64,000 nucleotides of DNA from Demequina lutea (GCF_013409005.1 NZ_JACBZO010000001.1:2170001-2234000); one strand, 5' to 3'; positions 54,820 through 63,993 are shown, counted from the stretch's first letter. Translations and numbers: made by a program. Notes: generated from the sequence alone by a model not told the origin.

Positions 54820-56453
54820 GCGATCTTCCCCTTCTGCTCGACAAAACCCCGGGGCAGCGCTGCCCCGAGCTGGCCGCGGAACCATGCGTCGGACTGGCTC
54901 GTATCGACGTGCCTGTTGCGGACTTCCCGCCCAATCCACCCGGCCGGTCCGGTGGCCCCGATCAGCTCCCGGCTCAGGCTCCACACGATGGCTCGCACCA
55001 GTTGCTGCCACCGCGCCGAGGCCTCCAGCGGGTCCTCGTCCTGGCGGAGCGAGAGCACCCAGGTGCGGAACGGTGCGTCCAGGCCCGCGTAGGCAACCTC
55101 GCGTGCTCGGTCCCGCGGGCCGTCGACATCGCCGGCCCCGGTGGCCGCCTGCAGGTTGCCGGCCAAGTTCGCGAGGGCGAGAACGGCCTTGTCGGCCTGC
55201 TCGACGGCTTCAACGGCCACGGTTCGCAGCCGGGAGTCATCTGCGCGTAGGAGCGCGATCGGCAGGGACAGCAGGTCGTCGACGATCTCGTCGACGACCG
55301 ACTCGTTGGATCCGTAGGCCATGCCGGTCGCCCGGACGCGCACGACCGCCTCGTCATCCAGCACGTCGGCGTAGCGGAGCGCCGCTACCCACTTCAGGAC
55401 GCCCGGCTGGAGACGGCGAGCGGGTTCCCCGGAGGCCTCCGGCGTCGCCACCTCGGGCAGCAGCGCGGCCAGGCCACGCCAGAACGCGCGCTCCGGGTTG
55501 TGCTTGAGTGGCATGTACGTCGGGGTGCCGAACTTCTTGGTCTGTGGCTCGCTGAACCTCCACGCGCACATCGGTTCGAGGGCCTGCCGGTTCTGGGGGG
55601 TCGCACGATCCCCCTGCGCCAGGACCAGCCCGACAACACCGTTGTCGTCTCCCACGAGGCGCACGCGACGGGTCTGCCAGGTGTAGAGGTCCAGGTGCCC
55701 CGTCGGGGGCCGGCTGTCTGCGCCCTCGACCTCGACACCGACAGCCGGCCGCTCCCACGGTGGCAGGTCGTGACCTGAGGACGGCATCTCGCACTCCTGA
55801 GGAACCAGGAGGTTCAGGAGCAAGGTCTCGCGGACGTCGGCGCCCACGAGGCTGACGCCGCCGATCTGGCCCGACCATCCCGGGCCCAAGGGGTAGCCCT
55901 TCCCACCCTTGACCCGCGGGTCCCCGACTACTCCTGACCTGATCCCCGATGGGTCGAAGGCGTGGACGTGGATCAACCACCGGGCAGCCTCCGGCCAGCT
56001 GATCCGTTCAAGGCCACGGCCGATCCTGGTCGTGAAGAACGGTTGCCCGTTGGGAACGTCGGCGATGAGCTTCTCGAGCCCCGAGTGCTCGTCCTTCGCG
56101 GTGTGCAACCCCGCCACCTGGAAGAACGGCGTGCGAGGGTGTCGTAGGTCGAAGCGGTCCTTGAAGGCGTCGAGGTAGTCGCGCACCTCGTCGAGTGAGT
56201 CGTCCCAGTGCTCGCGCCGGTGGGTCCAGTCCGCGATGCTCTCGGGCCCGTTCCATGCTCGGTGCAGGATCGCTAGCAGGATCCGTTGGATCGCGAACAC
56301 CTGGGTCGGGACGTCGCCGATGATCTGGCGCAGGTCTGCGGCCTGTTCGAGGACCCCGAGGATCGAGAGGTCATCGACTCTGCCGTCTATGCGGACGACG
56401 GGGATCCAGGGGCGTCGTACGAGATTGAAAGACGGGGTGGCCTCAGGTGGCAC
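54816..56453 (-). CDS. casA: Cascade large subunit Cse1/Cas8e (CasA)
   Basis: A 545-residue PAM-recognising subunit that recruits Cas3. The N-terminus is FNLVRRPWIPVV and ILGVLEQAADLRQI; HPRTPFFQVAG, FDPSGIRSGVVGDPRVKGG and ERAFWRGLAALLP also fit. GTG at 56453 with GGAGA upstream is chosen; an ATG six codons earlier is possible. It overlaps the cas3 end by about 11 bases. Confidence 0.93.
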   Translation of the reverse strand: MPPEATPSFNLVRRPWIPVVRIDGRVDDLSILGVLEQAADLRQIIGDVPTQVFAIQRILLAILHRAWNGPESIADWTHRREHWDDSLDEVRDYLDAFKDRFDLRHPRTPFFQVAGLHTAKDEHSGLEKLIADVPNGQPFFTTRIGRGLERISWPEAARWLIHVHAFDPSGIRSGVVGDPRVKGGKGYPLGPGWSGQIGGVSLVGADVRETLLLNLLVPQECEMPSSGHDLPPWERPAVGVEVEGADSRPPTGHLDLYTWQTRRVRLVGDDNGVVGLVLAQGDRATPQNRQALEPMCAWRFSEPQTKKFGTPTYMPLKHNPERAFWRGLAALLPEVATPEASGEPARRLQPGVLKWVAALRYADVLDDEAVVRVRATGMAYGSNESVVDEIVDDLLSLPIALLRADDSRLRTVAVEAVEQADKAVLALANLAGNLQAATGAGDVDGPRDRAREVAYAGLDAPFRTWVLSLRQDEDPLEASARWQQLVRAIVWSLSRELIGATGPAGWIGREVRNRHVDTSQSDAWFRGQLGAALPRGFVEQKGKIA

Positions 56454-59436
56454 GAGACATCTCCAGACCATGCACGGGGTCGTATTTGAAGAGTGTGTCA
56501 CCGACCTGTGACATCCCGGTCGGGTCCAGGACCAGGACGAGCCGTTCCGAGAGCAGCGGGTCGCGTTGCCAGGCCGCGAAGTAGTTCTTCTCAAGCGCGG
56601 AGATGAGGCGATCGGCGCCGGTGCCGCGGACCAGCCAGCCGCCGATCCGAAGGGCGCTACCCGCGATGGCCCGCGCGAGGGCGGGGTCCGGTGCGCGCTC
56701 GGGGTCCACGAGGTCGTTCCCGAACCCAGGGACCCCATCCAGCAAACGAAGTTGACCGTCGTTGTCCCGCTGCAGGACGAGCACCTCGATCGACTGGTCC
56801 GCGTCACGCACCTGAGCTTGCCCAGCGACGGTGTCGTCTGCTTCGCCTATGCTTCCCTCGATCCACCCGAGGACCGGGACCCCTGCCGCGCGTGGTGGTG
56901 CCAGGCGGAACACGCTCGCCCGTTCGCGCTTGGAGGCGATCACCCGGTCCGCTTCCTGCCGGGCCACTGCCATCGCCTCCTGCCATGAATCCGGACCCAA
57001 GGGGCCGTGGGCGTAGGCCCGCTGCACCCACGGAGCGATGTCCTGCGGCAGGTGAACGACCCCGTGCGCGCCGACGCACTCGATCACAAGGGCCGCCGCC
57101 CGCAGCAAGACATGCTCCCCGTATACGGCCCGACCTCCACGATCCAGCTCCGGCGGTGCCGAAGACCAGTCCGGCACCCCGACGACCACGCAGCGCGCCT
57201 GCCGAAGGCTTGACGGTCGCAGCGACTCGCCGGGCCCGCGCTCGTGGCGATGCAACCGTCCGATGCGCTGCAGCAGCAGGTCGGTCGGCGCGAGATCGGT
57301 GATCAGCACGTCGAAGTCCACGTCCAGCGACTGCTCGACCACCTGCGTGCCCACCACGATCGCGCGGTGTGGGCGTTCGCGTCCCTTTCCGGGCGCACCG
57401 AAGGTCTGGCGGAGCCACGCATCGTTCACCATCCGGTGGTGACCGATGAAGCGCGAGTGAACCAGGCGAACGTCTTGTCCGAAGACCTCAGTGAGGGTCT
57501 GGGCTGTCTGTTGCGCGCGTGCGACCGTGTTGCGGACCACGAGCGCGCACCCACCGTCGGACAGTGCCTCCCGGAGCATCGCGACGAGAGCGTCCAGGTC
57601 GTCGGGAGCGATCTCCAAGCGGACCTCGGTGTCGCGCCCAGACGGCGCAGCGGTCCTCTGCCTGACTTCGCCCGCGCGGAGGGAGGTGAGGACCGGGTAG
57701 TCGCCGAAAACCTCCGGTTCGGAACTCGCCGCGGCACCGGCACCGGCGTCGATGCTTATCGAGGCGCGCAGGGCCGCTGCTCTAGAGGCCCAGTCGATCC
57801 GCGCAGGCCGATCTACGCCGCCGGGCTCAGGTGGCGCCATCCCCCGCCGGTACGCCGCCACGAGCTCCTCACGCAGGCTCGACGGGAGGGTGGCCGACAG
57901 CATGATGACCGTCACTCCGTGGGCTCCGAGCCACTCGAGTGCCGACTGCAGGTATGTGTTCATGTATGCATCGAAGGAGTGGATCTCGTCCAGGATCACG
58001 ACCTTGCGGGCCATCCCGAGGTGGCGCAGCGCAAGGTGGCGTGCGCGCAGGCCCGTGAACAGGAGCTGGTCGATGGTGCCAACCACGAAGTCGGCCAGCG
58101 GGCCCTTCTTGCGCCCGGTCATCCACCTGTGGACGACGCCGTCGAGGCTGCCAAGCGTGTCGCGGCCCGTGTGTGCCCAGAGCGGAGCTCCTTCTTCGTC
58201 GAGGCCGATCTGTTGCGGAGTTGAGGGCGTCCGCAGCTCGCGGAAGGTGCTATTCAGCGAGGCCTTGCCGTGGGCCAGCGTCACCGAGGTCGCACGATGC
58301 CCCGACGTGGACTGGGCGTCGGCGGCGATCACGGCGTCGGGAACCCGGCCTAGCCAGTCGAGCACCCGGTCGAACATCGCGTCCGTGGTCGCTTGAGTCG
58401 GCAGGGCCACGAAGCACCCGCCCGCGCCCGAGCGCGCCACGAGTATCTCCGTTGCGAGCAGGGCGGCCTCTGTCTTCCCCTCCCCCATCGGCGCCTCGAT
58501 CACGAGCAGCCCCGGCACGTCCATCACGCGCGCTTCCTCCACTGCGGCGTGCTGCACTGGCCGGGCAACGGCCGCCTCACCCCAACCGAATCTTGAGCGC
58601 ACGAGCTCGTCGGGAGACAGCCCGGTATCGGTCGCGTGCCACGGTCGCGGCAGCTCAAGTTCCGTCCATGCGCGGGCGGCGCGCTGCTCGGCGGACTCGC
58701 GCGGTTGGTCGCCCAGCGCGCTCAGCGGGAACAGTTCGCTGTCACTCGCGATCCAGTCCGCGACGATCACGACCGCAGTGAGGGTGATCTGGACGCTTTG
58801 CGGCAGCGCCATGTCTCTCCACGGCGCCAGCTGCAGGTCGGCCCCTGTCCTGCGGGCGGCGCGCTCGATTAGGGCGACCTGAACCTCCTCCCAGGGCCCT
58901 GAGCCGAAAAGCTCGGGGTGGTCGAGCGCACGCAGGATCGTGCTCTTGCTTGGTGGGACACCGTGATGACCGCCGACGACAACGCCCAGTTCGCTTGCTG
59001 TCTCACGCGACCACCCGTGGCGCTGACGCAACCAGCGCTCGAGTAGCACCTCGCCTGCGACAGAGTGGGGAAGGCGTCGGCGTTCCTCAGGCAGGAGCCG
59101 AGGAACCGCGAGACCGGAGAGGACCATCTGGTCCGCCAGGACCGGCACCTGCACCGCGAACGCTGGTGTTGCTTTTCCCACGTCGTGGACCCCGGCCAGG
59201 AAGGTGAGGAGGCAGCGCGCTGCACTGTCTGAACCGTCCAGCCCGGCACTCACGCGGTGTCGCACCTGCACCGGGAGCCACTCGTCCCACAACCGGGCCG
59301 CCACGGCAGCGGTGTCGTCGAGGTGTTGCCACAGCGGTAGCCAGGAGTTGACGCACCCGTACGCGTCCACGCTGGACTTCGCCCAGACAAGTTGGCCCGC
59401 AGATTGGTCCACGGCGCCTCCCCCTGTGAGCGCCAC
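56443..59436 (-). CDS. cas3: CRISPR helicase-nuclease Cas3
   Basis: A 997-residue Cas3 with N-terminal HD nuclease (GVHDVGKATPAFA about 85; HSVAGEVLLERWLR; VVGGHHGVPPSKS) and DExH helicase (APMGEGKTEAALLATE about 315; VVILDEIHSFDAYM about 470; motif VI about 740, LLQRIGRLHRHE). It degrades DNA marked by Cascade. Starts at GTG; first gene of the operon. Confidence 0.96.
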   Translation of the reverse strand: MALTGGGAVDQSAGQLVWAKSSVDAYGCVNSWLPLWQHLDDTAAVAARLWDEWLPVQVRHRVSAGLDGSDSAARCLLTFLAGVHDVGKATPAFAVQVPVLADQMVLSGLAVPRLLPEERRRLPHSVAGEVLLERWLRQRHGWSRETASELGVVVGGHHGVPPSKSTILRALDHPELFGSGPWEEVQVALIERAARRTGADLQLAPWRDMALPQSVQITLTAVVIVADWIASDSELFPLSALGDQPRESAEQRAARAWTELELPRPWHATDTGLSPDELVRSRFGWGEAAVARPVQHAAVEEARVMDVPGLLVIEAPMGEGKTEAALLATEILVARSGAGGCFVALPTQATTDAMFDRVLDWLGRVPDAVIAADAQSTSGHRATSVTLAHGKASLNSTFRELRTPSTPQQIGLDEEGAPLWAHTGRDTLGSLDGVVHRWMTGRKKGPLADFVVGTIDQLLFTGLRARHLALRHLGMARKVVILDEIHSFDAYMNTYLQSALEWLGAHGVTVIMLSATLPSSLREELVAAYRRGMAPPEPGGVDRPARIDWASRAAALRASISIDAGAGAAASSEPEVFGDYPVLTSLRAGEVRQRTAAPSGRDTEVRLEIAPDDLDALVAMLREALSDGGCALVVRNTVARAQQTAQTLTEVFGQDVRLVHSRFIGHHRMVNDAWLRQTFGAPGKGRERPHRAIVVGTQVVEQSLDVDFDVLITDLAPTDLLLQRIGRLHRHERGPGESLRPSSLRQARCVVVGVPDWSSAPPELDRGGRAVYGEHVLLRAAALVIECVGAHGVVHLPQDIAPWVQRAYAHGPLGPDSWQEAMAVARQEADRVIASKRERASVFRLAPPRAAGVPVLGWIEGSIGEADDTVAGQAQVRDADQSIEVLVLQRDNDGQLRLLDGVPGFGNDLVDPERAPDPALARAIAGSALRIGGWLVRGTGADRLISALEKNYFAAWQRDPLLSERLVLVLDPTGMSQVGDTLFKYDPVHGLEMSRAT

Positions 59437-59583
59437 CGAGGGTGTCCCGAGTTCCGTGAAACTTCGGTGGCGGCCCGATGATCATCAGGCTACTTTCATG
59501 GTCTCATGATGATGGTCGGTGCTGACAGTCTGTTCGGCGACCAGAGCCAAACCCCGCTTTTCCGGACACGGGGTGTGTGTTGA
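59437..59583 (-). promoter_or_regulatory. cas operon upstream region
   Basis: This must hold the cas promoter. A perfect 10-bp palindrome GATGATCATC lies at 59477-59486, with a nearby ATGATGATGG. These could be regulator sites. No -35/-10 pair stands out. Confidence 0.4.
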
Positions 59584-59868
59584 TCATGCCGCATGTCGGG
59601 CATGGGTGTGAAGTGCTTCGAAGGTCGCTGGGCTGAGGGATCGGCCGGGGTGGTCGGTGAGGGCGGTGTGCCTTCGGCGGGGGTTGTACAACCCTTCGAT
59701 CCATTCGAAGATGGCGGATGCCAGTTCGGTCCGCGTGGTCCAGGCGTGGCGGTCGAGGAGTTCGCGTTGCATGGTTGACCAGAACGATTCCATCATGGCG
59801 TTGTCGGCGCTGGAGGCGACCTTGCCCATGGAGCTCAGCAGGCCCGATTGGCGTAGCCGGTGCCCTAG
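59584..59868 (-). pseudogene. IS3-family transposase fragment (OrfB C-terminus)
   Basis: Reads HRLRQSGLLSSMGKVASSAD then NAMMESFWSTMQRELLDRH and YNPRRRHTAL, the end of the rve integrase core of IS3 OrfB, with the last catalytic Glu in MMESFW. The rest of the gene upstream and the element ends are missing, so it is a relic. Confidence 0.88.
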
Positions 59869-59978
59869 CCGCGGTAGGTAGACAAATCCCTTGAAGGGCA
59901 GGCCAGTAAGGACCGCCGGTGTAGGAGTGGGTCATACGTGCCGCAGCCAGTTCCAGTATCAACGTGTAGTGCCGGTCG

Positions 59979-60040
59979 GAAGCCGCCACGCCCATCAGAG
60001 AGCCAGACCAACCGGTCCACGAGATCCATAGTGAAGAGCC
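59979..60040 (+). repeat. 62-bp direct repeat, right copy
   Basis: The partner of 48748-48809 (60/62 identical, same orientation). It lies between the IS3 relic and a truncated gene of the integrative element; the gene's reading frame is cut exactly where this repeat begins. Confidence 0.95.
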
Positions 60041-60121
60041 GCAATACGGGCATTGCACTTTCACGTGGATGCCTGAACGGCTCGATACGATCGCCTCGGG
60101 TGCGTTGTGGGTCGTCCTCAT
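60041..60121 (-). pseudogene. Truncated gene of the integrative element
   Basis: Starts at ATG 60121, overlapping the WhiB stop by four bases (ATGA), with AAGGAG upstream. Only 27 codons remain (MRTTHNAPEAIVSSRSG then IHVKVQCPYC). They end at a Cys-Pro-Tyr-Cys at the junction with the 62-bp repeat. It resembles small zinc-binding proteins of actinophages. The remainder was lost. Confidence 0.7.
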
Positions 60122-60426
60122 GGTGTCTCCTTGGCAAATTCTCGGGCGGCGCTGGCGCGCTGCTTCTCGGTCAACCCCCCGTAGATGCCCACCTCTTTGG
60201 GATGCTTGACCCCATGCGCGAGGCACTGAGCGAGCACGGGGCAGGCGGTGCACGCCCCAGCCGCTGCGGCTTGCTCGGTGATGTCGTCAAACGTCCACCA
60301 CGCGGGAGGCGGTTGGCGCCCGTTGCGGCACGGGATCGTCTGGCGTTGCGCCGTAGCCTCGATGAGGCCTGACAGGTTGCGCCAGTCATGGTGCAGCTCT
60401 TCGGGCATTGCAGGTAGGCCTTTCAT
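60118..60426 (-). CDS. WhiB family iron-sulfur transcriptional regulator
   Basis: A 102-residue WhiB-like protein with the four Cys (TIPCRNG, GACTACPVLAQCLAHG) for a 4Fe-4S cluster and the GIYGGLTEKQR turn that contacts sigma factor. Carried within a mobile element, as in actinophages. ATG at 60426 overlaps the stop of the gene upstream by four bases. Confidence 0.92.
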   Translation of the reverse strand: MKGLPAMPEELHHDWRNLSGLIEATAQRQTIPCRNGRQPPPAWWTFDDITEQAAAAGACTACPVLAQCLAHGVKHPKEVGIYGGLTEKQRASAAREFAKETP

Positions 60427-60599
60427 GCCACGCCGTTTCGTCTGGCAACGATGCGCCGGTAGGTCGGGCACGTGGGATCGTGGCGCACCTCGAGTACCCA
60501 CACGCCCGGCTCTGCCTCGCGCATCTCCTGCACTGCGTTGCAGTCACCGCACCCGCCCATGACGCGCACATGGGGCTTGTAGAACGCCTCGCCGCTCAT
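60423..60599 (-). CDS. Small Cys-containing mobile-element protein
   Basis: A 58-residue protein starting MSGEAFYKPHVRVMGGCGDC. CGDC and a later Cys may bind zinc. Overlaps both neighbours by four bases, so it is translated with them. No family recognised. Confidence 0.65.
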   Translation of the reverse strand: MSGEAFYKPHVRVMGGCGDCNAVQEMREAEPGVWVLEVRHDPTCPTYRRIVARRNGVA

Positions 60600-61798
60600 G
60601 CCACGGCCTCGCATGTCGCGTGGCAACCTGTGCCGTCATCGAACGCGAGCGGTGGGCGGCAAACGGTGCACGCTGCGGAAGGGGGCGCCGTAGCCCCTGT
60701 AACGCTTGTAACGGTTTCTTGGCGCGGCACGGGGGCGACGTACCGACCCCAAGGATCTGCGAGGTCGGCGGCGTCGTAGCCGTGTAACGGACCACTTTGG
60801 CCCTCGATGCGTAGAAGTCTTGGTCGCACTTCGTACTTGCTTAGGAACCTGGAGAGCGCACGTGCATCGAGCTCTTTACCTCGTAGGTTTCCCCATGGGG
60901 ACTCTGTCATTCCGTTGAGTGCATCAAGGACTTCGGTAGTCGACATTCGAGCCCTGCCAGCGAATACCGAGCGAAGGTCACTCAAGAGTCGGATTCCCAG
61001 GCTTTCCCCCTTTTGCCGCGACAGGTCCGTTACAGCCGTTACAGCCGCTACACGTGCGCGCTGCGGCCAGTCACCTCCTGCGAGGTCCGCGACAGATATA
61101 AGGGCTTCCCATACGTCGGCGTTGCGGTCCTCGACGCCTTCGGGCATGTCGGGCCACTGAGCCGACGCTTTGGATTCGACGGAGGCCGCCCACTGTGCGA
61201 GGTGATCGAATATCACCTGAGACTCCGGGCCATTGATGCGCAACCGCCACGGCTCCACGCGTTCATGCTTTGCGCGGCGCCTCATCCGAATGACGACGCT
61301 TCGCGTCATGATCGTGTCGGGCAAGTCATTGAGCCCCGCGAGCGCCACGGCGCAGTAGGCCGGTAACTCTTCAGTGAATATCTCTTTGCCACGGACAACG
61401 CAACGCCCAGCGGTGGCACCTCTCCGGTGCCCCGCGTTGAGCATCCCGCGAATGTCTTCGTTGTCTTTGGCTTTGGGACCAAACACCGTGTCGATCTCGT
61501 CATAGAGGATGGTGGGCGGTCCTGCCTCGTCTGAGACTTTGCGGAACAGGTAGGCGGGCGATGTGTTGACCGCGTATACCGGGCGAGGCACCAACGGCTC
61601 GGTTACTTCGAGAGCGCGCGACTTGCCGCTCCCCGGCTCCGGCGATAGGAACGCGATTCGCGGCGTGGACTCCCACGCGTTCATGAGGTGGGTGTGCGCG
61701 ATCCAGAGCGCGTGAGCGTCGGCTGCCCACGTGTTCGGGTACGCAACGAACCTCTCTAGATGGGTACGCACTGAGTCGAGCGTCTCCGCGCCGTTCAC
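60596..61798 (-). CDS. DUF3631 ATPase of an integrative element
   Basis: A 400-residue protein with a P-loop (LSPEPGSGKSRAL, about 55) and Walker B (ILYDEIDTVFG), then the DUF3631 C-terminal domain. Phages and satellites carry such helicase/primase-like proteins for replication. A Cys pair at the very C-terminus (CTVCRPPLAF, GCHATC) looks zinc-binding. Overlaps its neighbours by four bases. Confidence 0.88.
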   Translation of the reverse strand: MNGAETLDSVRTHLERFVAYPNTWAADAHALWIAHTHLMNAWESTPRIAFLSPEPGSGKSRALEVTEPLVPRPVYAVNTSPAYLFRKVSDEAGPPTILYDEIDTVFGPKAKDNEDIRGMLNAGHRRGATAGRCVVRGKEIFTEELPAYCAVALAGLNDLPDTIMTRSVVIRMRRRAKHERVEPWRLRINGPESQVIFDHLAQWAASVESKASAQWPDMPEGVEDRNADVWEALISVADLAGGDWPQRARVAAVTAVTDLSRQKGESLGIRLLSDLRSVFAGRARMSTTEVLDALNGMTESPWGNLRGKELDARALSRFLSKYEVRPRLLRIEGQSGPLHGYDAADLADPWGRYVAPVPRQETVTSVTGATAPPSAACTVCRPPLAFDDGTGCHATCEAVA

Positions 61799-62154
61799 GC
61801 TGCTGCACGGGTCCTCTCGGGCGCTGGCGCCTTTTGCTTGAGTGGCACGCTGAAACGGGCCGCCACGTATTCAGGATCGAACCCCTGGCGCACGAGTTGA
61901 TTCGCGGTGTTGCGCTCCCACCGCTCACTGTGACGCGGCGCGGCGACCTCATCGTCCGCGAAGACCTCAGACAAGGCGCGCGACGCTTCGCGTGCCCTTG
62001 GGCGCGGCCCCATCTCGCCGAGCCGAGAGCGGGCGGCGGCCCTGCCCTCGGCAGTTGCCCACTCGCGCAGATCGGGTAGACTTGGGGTTGCTAGGTGGTC
62101 GCCCTCGGTGTTCTTCGGAGCCGCGAGGGCGCCGCTGTTTCTGGGGCTAGACAT
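61795..62154 (-). CDS. Hypothetical integrative-element protein
   Basis: A 119-residue basic protein beginning MSSPRNSGALAAPKNTEGD. The C-terminal half includes NTANQLVRQGFDPEYVAARF, a likely helical segment. It overlaps the excisionase-like gene by 8 bases and the DUF3631 gene by four. No function assigned. Confidence 0.65.
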   Translation of the reverse strand: MSSPRNSGALAAPKNTEGDHLATPSLPDLREWATAEGRAAARSRLGEMGPRPRAREASRALSEVFADDEVAAPRHSERWERNTANQLVRQGFDPEYVAARFSVPLKQKAPAPERTRAAA

Positions 62155-62386
62155 CTCGACCGCCGCTCGCGCTCGCAAGGTCAATTCGCGTGACTGGGCG
62201 CATGATGCGCTCAAGGTCTCGCCGCTTGATGCGGATCATGCGTGGACCCACGCGATACGCGGGCAGGTCACCCCGCGCGATCATTCGCCTCACGCTGTCT
62301 TCGGAGCAGTTGAGGCACGCGGGCGACGCGACCTCGGCAATCGAGAGCGACGCCGGCAGTGTTGCGGGTTGGGTTTGCTGAAGCAC
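62147..62386 (-). CDS. Excisionase-like helix-turn-helix protein
   Basis: A 79-residue protein starting at GTG. The winged-helix excisionase pattern is visible (CSEDSVRRMIARGDLPAYRV then RIKRRDLERIMR). It would direct the integrase to excision and may repress. Its ribosome-binding AGGAGG lies in the stem of the hairpin at 62391-62428. Confidence 0.85.
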   Translation of the reverse strand: MLQQTQPATLPASLSIAEVASPACLNCSEDSVRRMIARGDLPAYRVGPRMIRIKRRDLERIMRPVTRIDLASASGGRDV

Positions 62387-62390
62387 GAAA

Positions 62391-62428
62391 GCCTCCTGAG
62401 CAGGACAAATATGCCCCTGCTCGGAGGC
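62391..62428 (-). promoter_or_regulatory. Hairpin that sequesters the excisionase ribosome-binding site
   Basis: GCCTCC and GAGCAGG pair with CCTGCTC and GGAGGC across an 11-base loop (one bulged base). On the minus strand the AGGAGG that precedes the GTG start of the excisionase-like gene is inside the stem, so translation would depend on opening it. Confidence 0.6.
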
Positions 62429-62515
62429 TCATATGGTGTCAGCCTACGCAGTCCGACTACCGCTTACACCCCTACTGTACCCAGGCTCGGCGCATCTGTG
62501 CAACGACATGCCGCC

Positions 62516-62986
62516 TCATGCAGAAGTGTCGCGCCCCGGCCGGAGGGCTTCCCTTGCGCGCCTGAGAGTGGCTATCGAGACCTCGCTCTGACCGGCTTGG
62601 GCGAAGGCATCGAGTAGCGCCTCCAGTTCCCATTTGTAGCGAAACCTGATCGAGTCGTCACACTTGGAACACTTGATATCAGCGTTTTCGCGCAGTCCCT
62701 CAAAGGCTTCCCGGTCGATCTCTCCGTCGTCCGTGACTATTTTGCGGGGCGAGGCACTTGCGAGATTGTCACCCCACAGGCTTGTCACCTTCACGCCTTC
62801 GTTCACTCGAAACATGTGGACGCCGCGTCGCTTGGTCGAGTGCCCGAGCCACAGCGGCACACCTGCGATCGAGGTCCGTTCCATTGTCTCGACCCGCAGA
62901 CGGCCGTGAGCCTCGAGGTCGCACACGATCGTCACGACTACAGGCACTTTCGGCGGGGCGTTGTCCTCTGAATCCAATGTGCTCAC
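62516..62986 (-). CDS. Hypothetical protein of the integrative element
   Basis: A 156-residue protein. Beta-rich N-terminal half (VVVTIVCDLEAHGRLRVET), a CxxC pair at about 112 (DIKCSKCDDSI) and an amphipathic C-terminal helix. Overlaps the integrase stop by four bases, so it is read from the same message. No family recognised. Confidence 0.7.
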   Translation of the reverse strand: MSTLDSEDNAPPKVPVVVTIVCDLEAHGRLRVETMERTSIAGVPLWLGHSTKRRGVHMFRVNEGVKVTSLWGDNLASASPRKIVTDDGEIDREAFEGLRENADIKCSKCDDSIRFRYKWELEALLDAFAQAGQSEVSIATLRRAREALRPGRDTSA

Positions 62987-63993
62987 TTCCCCGGTGTCGG
63001 TATCTGCATCTTGGCCGTGTTGGCCCGGTCGCGGTCAAGGCTCGAGTGCTGGTATCGAAGCGCAACTTCGGCGCTCGAGTGGCCGCCCCGTTCCTTGAGT
63101 TCGGCCAGTGTCGCCCCGGTGCGCGCGTACTCCGTGAGACCGGTGTGCCTGAGCGAGTGGAACCGGAAGCCGGGCCGCACCGTCTCACGGGCCCTCCTCC
63201 ACGCCAAGTCGAACGCGGATTGCGAGATGGGAAGGTGCGGACGGCCATGTCGGGGCAGCACGGGGGCGTCCGCGGCTGGTGGCGTGAAGCGCTCGAGGTG
63301 TTCACAGATCATGGGAACCAGCGTCGCGGGGATCGACAACTCACGCGCCGAGCCCGCTTTCGGTGGCGTATAGGTCGGGGGCGTCGCTTTCGCATTCCAC
63401 TGGCGCTCGATCACAACCGTGGCACTGTCGGCGTCGTCTAGGTGGCGGAAGTCTCGCCGTTGCAGTCCCAGCACTTCCCCCTGCCGCATGGCGCACCAGG
63501 CTCCCAGCATGACCGCTACACGTAGCCCCTCCGGCATGGCGTCAGCCATCGCTTCGACTTCCGCCGGGATTGCGAGATCGGAGCCCGGGAGTCCACGATC
63601 GCGGCGCTTGCGGGTCGACTCGACGTGTGCCGCAAACGGTGACGCTGTGATGCCTCCGGCGCCAGCCGATACGGCTGCGAGGAACAGTGACCGGGTCACG
63701 CGGGCAACGTTCGTCCACGCGCCAGGCGAAGCTTTGAGCTTGGCGAGCATCGCGTCGATGTCGGCACTGGTCACGTCGATAAGGCGCAACTGGCCGATGG
63801 CAGGCATGATGTGGGCGTGCATCGTCGAGCGGTAGGACCGGATCGTCGCGGGAGTGCGCCCGGCGTCCTCTAGCCGTCCAAGCCACTCCGGCCCCCACTC
63901 GGCTACGGTAGTCGCCTCGATACGCTCCATGACGTCCTGGGAGGCACGTTCGCGGCGTAGTTCCGTCGGGGGGATGAAGATACCGCGCGCCAT
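62983..63993 (-). CDS. Tyrosine recombinase/integrase, possibly 5'-incomplete
   Basis: A 336-residue phage-type integrase with an SAM-like core-binding domain (about 30-130) and the catalytic domain. The residues are Arg in CAMRQGEVLGL, His-x-x-Arg in FHSLRHTGLTEYARTG, His in GGHSSAEVALRY and the nucleophile Tyr in RYQHSS. The ATG at 63993 is seven bases from the window edge, so an upstream start cannot be excluded. It would integrate the element whose other genes lie downstream to 60.1 kb. Confidence 0.92.
   Translation of the reverse strand: MARGIFIPPTELRRERASQDVMERIEATTVAEWGPEWLGRLEDAGRTPATIRSYRSTMHAHIMPAIGQLRLIDVTSADIDAMLAKLKASPGAWTNVARVTRSLFLAAVSAGAGGITASPFAAHVESTRKRRDRGLPGSDLAIPAEVEAMADAMPEGLRVAVMLGAWCAMRQGEVLGLQRRDFRHLDDADSATVVIERQWNAKATPPTYTPPKAGSARELSIPATLVPMICEHLERFTPPAADAPVLPRHGRPHLPISQSAFDLAWRRARETVRPGFRFHSLRHTGLTEYARTGATLAELKERGGHSSAEVALRYQHSSLDRDRANTAKMQIPTPGK

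Noticed and set aside
59504-60253. 249-codon minus-strand frame joining WhiB downstream, the 62-bp repeat and the IS3 relic
   Set aside because: It spans a rearrangement junction; only the first 27 codons from 60121 resemble a real gene and the IS3 coding lies in another frame.
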